The translations under genes and the position numbers were made by a program. Shown in pieces: positions 60,963 to 64,000 of a stretch of 64,000 bases of DNA (position 1 is the stretch's first letter; each line of letters opens with the position of its first letter). The stretch comes from Cohnella sp. WQ 127256 (GTDB lineage Bacteria; Bacillota; Bacilli; Paenibacillales; Paenibacillaceae): NCBI RefSeq assembly GCF_024519285.1, contig NZ_JAMZCY010000004.1, positions 620,001 to 684,000 of the forward strand, written 5' to 3'. The notes beneath the pieces were generated by a model. That model was not told where the DNA came from and searched no databases. It was given only the letters and a program-made list of their open reading frames with translations.

Positions 60963-61844
60963 TTACTTGATAGTGGTCATTTTGTTCCTGGCGTCTCGCA
61001 TTTTGCTTGGCGTCAGTCCCGTATACTGTTTGAATATTTTATAAAACTGCTTCTTCTCCCCGTACCCGACTTGGCGTCCGATCTCCTCTACCGTCAGGTC
61101 GGTTTCCCCGAGGAGCCGGATCGCTTCGTCCATTCGCTTCTCATGGATGAACGCCATCGGACTTTTGCCATAGCATGCTTTAAAGATCCGACTGAGATAG
61201 GAGGCGTTGTAACTGTACTTTGCGGCAAGCTCGTTCAACGAGATTTTACCGAAGAAACTCGCTTCCAGATCCCTTAGCATATCAGAAGCCACCTTATGCG
61301 GCAGAAGGGGGGCTCGCTCGTTGTCCTCCTCCCTCATCTTTCTGAAAATATACGTGAGAATCACCTGTAAGTACCCTTGAATCGCCGTTTTATAGCCGAT
61401 CGACTTCTCATCGAATTCTTCCAACATACTCTCGAACAGCAAGTCCAACTTGAGCAGATCTTTTCCCCGAAAAATGACCTTCGGTACAAACTGGCTGACT
61501 TTCGTGCTGAACTCCACATAAGCCGACAGCGTCAATATATCTATTGCGTTCTCCGCGTTCATTAATTCCTTGCCGATAAAAACGGGATCAAGCAGGCAAT
61601 TGACGATCGTCATCTGCGTATCCGACGAGAAAGCATGCGTCTGATCGAAATCGATAAACAGCACGTCCCCTCTCTCAACCGAATAGCTCACCCCGCCTAC
61701 GTTGTGTATTCCGCTCCCGGAAGCGATGAACACAATCTCGAAGAACTCGTGAATATGCTCGTAATCGCTGCTCGAAGTCGAATACCGGAACATATTGATA
61801 TTCTCTTGAGGATCGATGTTATCGGAAAGCTTATATTGATACAT
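60963..61844 (-). CDS. AraC family transcriptional regulator with cupin sensor
   Basis: About 293 aa. An N-terminal cupin-type sugar-sensing domain (YEHIHEFFEIVFIASGSGIHNVGGVSYSVERGDVLFIDFDQTHAF at about 27-75) and a C-terminal double helix-turn-helix (LNELAAKYSYNASYLSRIFKACYGKSPMAFIHEKRMDEAIRLLGETDLTVEEIGRQVGYGEKKQFYKIFKQYTGLTPSKMR). The ATG at 61844 has GGGAGGA 8 bp upstream and starts at the conserved domain; the upstream extension is not family-like. It lies immediately ahead of the DUF6259/importer genes and should activate them on sensing the glycan. Confidence 0.9.
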   Translation of the reverse strand: MYQYKLSDNIDPQENINMFRYSTSSSDYEHIHEFFEIVFIASGSGIHNVGGVSYSVERGDVLFIDFDQTHAFSSDTQMTIVNCLLDPVFIGKELMNAENAIDILTLSAYVEFSTKVSQFVPKVIFRGKDLLKLDLLFESMLEEFDEKSIGYKTAIQGYLQVILTYIFRKMREEDNERAPLLPHKVASDMLRDLEASFFGKISLNELAAKYSYNASYLSRIFKACYGKSPMAFIHEKRMDEAIRLLGETDLTVEEIGRQVGYGEKKQFYKIFKQYTGLTPSKMRDARNKMTTIK

Positions 61845-62049
61845 AGCCGCTTCCTCCCGATGATTTATGTTGGCAAAAATGAGAAGCATCCAAGTAAAAT
61901 AAGCCGTGACTTAGCAGACAGAACGTTTAATTCGACCAAGCATTTTCTCTGCCAGTACAGTTTGTTGCCTATATTATCGCAAAACCCCCAATTAGTCGAC
62001 ATATAATGTCCATGAATAACATCAAATGCGACAAGGCCTATTTCCTTAA

Positions 62050-62298
62050 TCAGGTCTTTTTGAAGTTGTTCGTCAAGGGGATCGAAATTGAAGCTAAAGA
62101 CACATCGCGCATGCGGCCGGCAACAAGTATCCCGCTACTATCTAGTTCAGGCGCCGGACTCCTTTCACAAGCATGATATGGAGGAATCCATATGGAATTA
62201 AGCAGTCCATATCTAGAAAGGGCAACTTGGCCTTCGCCAACAGGATCTAGCCGTATCCATGGACCGGGAAAAGAGTCGATTACTAAGCTAGCGGACAT
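62050..62298 (-). pseudogene. Unidentified coding remnant, paralogous to 14829-14983
   Basis: An 82-codon minus-strand frame with VIDSFPGPWIRLDPVGEG near its start. The segment 62229-62281 matches 14923-14975 at the DNA level with few mismatches. There is no ribosome binding site and no neighbour partner. It probably represents the decayed start of a gene once present in more than one copy. Family not recognised; 61890-62050 and 62300-62421 show nothing else. Confidence 0.35.
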
Positions 62299-62421
62299 AA
62301 CAAAAAATGGGTCAACAGCGTCAAGTAATGCCCCAACGCCATGATCCCATTTTATTCCATTAAGTAAGAACTATCCCAAACCCGATCCGGGCAAAGTAAA
62401 CACCAAATATTTTTCGAATAT

Positions 62422-62468
62422 TTCGCCCTACTTGTGATACGGTTCAGCTTAACGGGTCTATCGGCGAA
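62422..62468 (+). repeat. Dispersed TTCGC...GCGAA palindromic repeat, copy 6 (47 bp, long form)
   Basis: TTCGCCCTACTTGTGATACGG to GGGTCTATCGGCGAA. It is followed at once by the stem-loop at 62474-62502. It is the best-preserved long-form copy, between the second glycan locus and the recombinase remnant. Confidence 0.7.
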
Positions 62469-62473
62469 AAATG

Positions 62474-62502
62474 CTAAGGAGCTGCCACGGCATGCTCCTT
62501 AG
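62474..62502. repeat. Stem-loop attached to repeat copy 6
   Basis: CTAAGGAGC (62474-62482) pairs with GCTCCTTAG (62494-62502), with an inner GCC/GGC pair. It overlaps the stop codon of the recombinase-like gene (62499-62501). Confidence 0.65.
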
Positions 62503-63486
62503 TTGATGTTCTTATGGATTTTTATTTTCATGATCTGCACGACAGGCTGACGATTCGGTGCCAAGGCACTTCGAAAAGTCGGATTCGCCGTTACTTGTGA
62601 TACGGTTCTCCGCACGTCACTGACTGGTAAAGCAATTTCCGTAAAAGAATCGTCTTCCGTAAACCAGAAGACGATATTCTTAATGCTCTTGCGGTCAGCT
62701 TCCATGTCCTTAATCAGCGCCCGTAGTAGTGCTCGTTTTTCTTCATTAGTCGCTTCCTCAAACATGTCCTCAAAATTCTTTAAAGCATCTACAATGATAT
62801 CCTTATTCAGAATAACATTTGACTGTAACTTTTCAATCTCACGTTCAAGATACGTGATCACTTGCTTGACCTCGTTGATCTTATCTTCAACCTCTTCGGA
62901 CAACCGATTATATAGTGCCGCGCGAATCTCGCCAGCATAATAATCGGTGTCCTGCTTTTGCTGCTTGTCCAATAACTTCTTCAGACTGGTTTGCTGTATA
63001 TTCAAATCCTTTTCAAGTTCTGCTGCACCTATAGACTCTTCACGCTTAAGACGGTTCATGATGCTATCAACGATCTCTTCATCGGCAAGCATCGTTCGAA
63101 TCCACTTTCGTTCACGATTAAAGCTCGTGTTTTTGCGCCGCTCGCCATTCGATAATAAGATCATCGCGCATCGAACGTAAACTCTGAATTTCTTCGCGGA
63201 TTTGCTGACGCCGGTCTGGTGTCGTATCGGATTTGCCATGCTCGACACCGAGCTTGCAGTGGCGTCTCGTGATGGATAAAAGCATTTGTGTTTGAGTGTC
63301 GTCCAGTTCAAGACCGATCAGCGAGCTGCGTTTGATTTCATGTGTAGCACGACAATTTTGAGCAATAGCCGTCATATGAAAAGCCTCCCAAGCAACAAGT
63401 TTGTTGCATGTTAGCTTGGGAAAAGGTACTTTGCAATATATTTCTCCGTATTTATATGGAATTACTTCGAGTAGCGAACCTGCCAC
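62499..63486 (-). pseudogene. Broken recombinase/transposase-like gene, C-terminal part
   Basis: Two overlapping minus-strand frames, 63486-63118 (122 codons) and 63311-62499 (270 codons), join into one protein if a frameshift near 63.13-63.3 kb is repaired. Cys residues near EIYCKV and TCNKL, then CRATHEIKR, precede helical, Lys/Glu-rich coiled-coil segments (RRQQIREEIQSLRSMRDDLIIEWR; EVEDKINEVKQVITYLEREIEKLQSNV) and a short basic tail. This matches the zinc-ribbon plus coiled-coil C-terminus of large serine recombinases; the catalytic N-terminus is absent. Identification is by architecture only and remains tentative. Confidence 0.45.
62584..62615 (+). repeat. Partial TTCGC repeat inside the recombinase-like gene
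   Basis: TTCGCCGTTACTTGTGATACGG followed by TTCTCCG matches the left halves of the copies at 14281, 33218 and 42887 closely. The right half does not end in GCGAA. On the coding strand it specifies the VRRTVSQVTAN segment. Confidence 0.5.
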
Positions 63487-63543
63487 ATCTCATTTTCGAA
63501 CCATCAATATGACCGACTCCACATGCCTTATATTCCTATACTG

Positions 63544-64000
63544 TCATTGGATTGAATTCATTAACTCGTAGAAATATTTAGGTTCATGAGTTTTATTAAG
63601 ACTATACCAAGCGTCTAATGTTTTTGGAGAAAATACATCTAGCGCTTTTAAAACATGAACAGAAAATTCTAATGGAGCTACTCCGGATGCGGTGATCAAT
63701 TTCCCATCGGTGACAGCAGATTCTACTTTGTAATATTCTTCGCCCGTGTAAGAATGGCAAACCATTTTAAGGTAGGCCAAATCATTGCTTGTGTGCCAAC
63801 GTGAATCTAACAATCCTGCTTGAGCAAGTCCTAAGGTAGCACCGCAAATTGCTCCAACTACTACCCCTTCCTTTAAACACATCTCGGCAATTTTTAATAT
63901 GGGCACGTGAATAGCTTCTGTCCATGTATTTCCACCAGGTAATATCAGTGCATCTACGCTTTTAATGCTGCACTCATCCACTTTAATGTCAGGCATTATT
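63544..64000 (-). CDS. DJ-1/PfpI family protein, 5' end cut by window edge
   Basis: The frame is open to the right edge, so the first ATG seen (63996) is probably internal; about 50 N-terminal residues lie outside. Visible are the family strand SVDALILPGGNTW, the nucleophile elbow VGAICGATLGLAQAGLL with the reactive Cys, and the sheet edge GKLITASGVAPLEFSVHVLKAL. DJ-1/PfpI proteins act as glyoxalases, chaperone-like deglycases or, in the YdeA-like group, of unknown function. Not clearly linked to the neighbouring debris. Confidence 0.85.
   Translation of the reverse strand, partial: IMPDIKVDECSIKSVDALILPGGNTWTEAIHVPILKIAEMCLKEGVVVGAICGATLGLAQAGLLDSRWHTSNDLAYLKMVCHSYTGEEYYKVESAVTDGKLITASGVAPLEFSVHVLKALDVFSPKTLDAWYSLNKTHEPKYFYELMNSIQ

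Overview
The window looks like part of a Paenibacillaceae chromosome (Paenibacillus/Cohnella type). The signs are carbohydrate ABC importers of the LplB/YtcP/DUF3502 kind, membrane-anchored AraC regulators, S-layer-homology (SLH) fragments, strong AGGAGG ribosome binding sites and frequent GTG/TTG starts. No rRNA, tRNA, CRISPR array or replication origin was recognised. The window is a mosaic of functional modules of visibly different base composition. The gaps between them hold decayed genes and a dispersed 47-bp imperfect palindrome.

Layout. (1) 1-7.4 kb, minus strand: exopolysaccharide assembly and decoration, with a glycosyltransferase cut by the left edge, a 955-aa protein with two sulfotransferase domains, and an AlgJ/AlgX-like plus AlgI-like (MBOAT) acetylation pair. 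(2) 7.96-13.8 kb, minus strand, AT-richer: a tightly packed operon of nucleotidyltransferase, HPr-kinase-like protein, PqqD-like protein, two GT2 enzymes and an ABC exporter. This resembles a lasso-peptide tailoring/export set without cyclase, protease or visible precursor. It is the best candidate for an undescribed system. (3) 13.9-17.0 kb: gene debris (SLH fragments, a surface-protein repeat fragment, a broken TetR gene). (4) 17.3-33.05 kb, plus strand, GC-rich: a mannoside-type glycan locus with Gfo/Idh/MocA oxidoreductase, SGNH esterase, an unrecognised 818-aa protein, TIM-barrel isomerase, AraC-type sensor-regulator, ABC importer, GH2 beta-mannosidase and an arabinose/fucose-isomerase-like protein.

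(5) 33.4-35.1 kb: a TetR/SDR pair sharing two perfect operators and overlapping divergent promoters. (6) 35.1-37.3 kb: small remnants, an XRE membrane regulator and a GNAT. (7) 37.3-42.3 kb, minus strand: TetR-controlled efflux operon (MFS, FtsX-type ABC permease, ATPase). (8) 42.4-42.9 kb: several large perfect hairpins. (9) 42.9-49.0 kb, AT-rich: a lipid-linked sugar module (polyprenyl-phosphate GT2, GNAT, WecE-like aminotransferase, GT-C transferase), probably for a 4-acetamido-4,6-dideoxy sugar, and a divergent acyl-CoA ligase. (10) 49.7-61.9 kb, minus strand: a second glycan locus (DUF5107/TPR protein, secreted DUF4091 protein with three 155-aa repeats, ABC importer, DUF6259 glycosidase-like protein, AraC regulator). 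(11) 61.9-63.5 kb: a broken recombinase-like gene and repeats. (12) A DJ-1/PfpI gene cut by the right edge.

The two glycan loci each pair an importer with intracellular hydrolases and an AraC regulator. The polysaccharide modules make and decorate surface glycans. Six copies of the 47-bp repeat fall at module junctions, which suggests they took part in, or mark, the assembly of the mosaic. All functional statements are family-level readings of the sequence; no database search was run.
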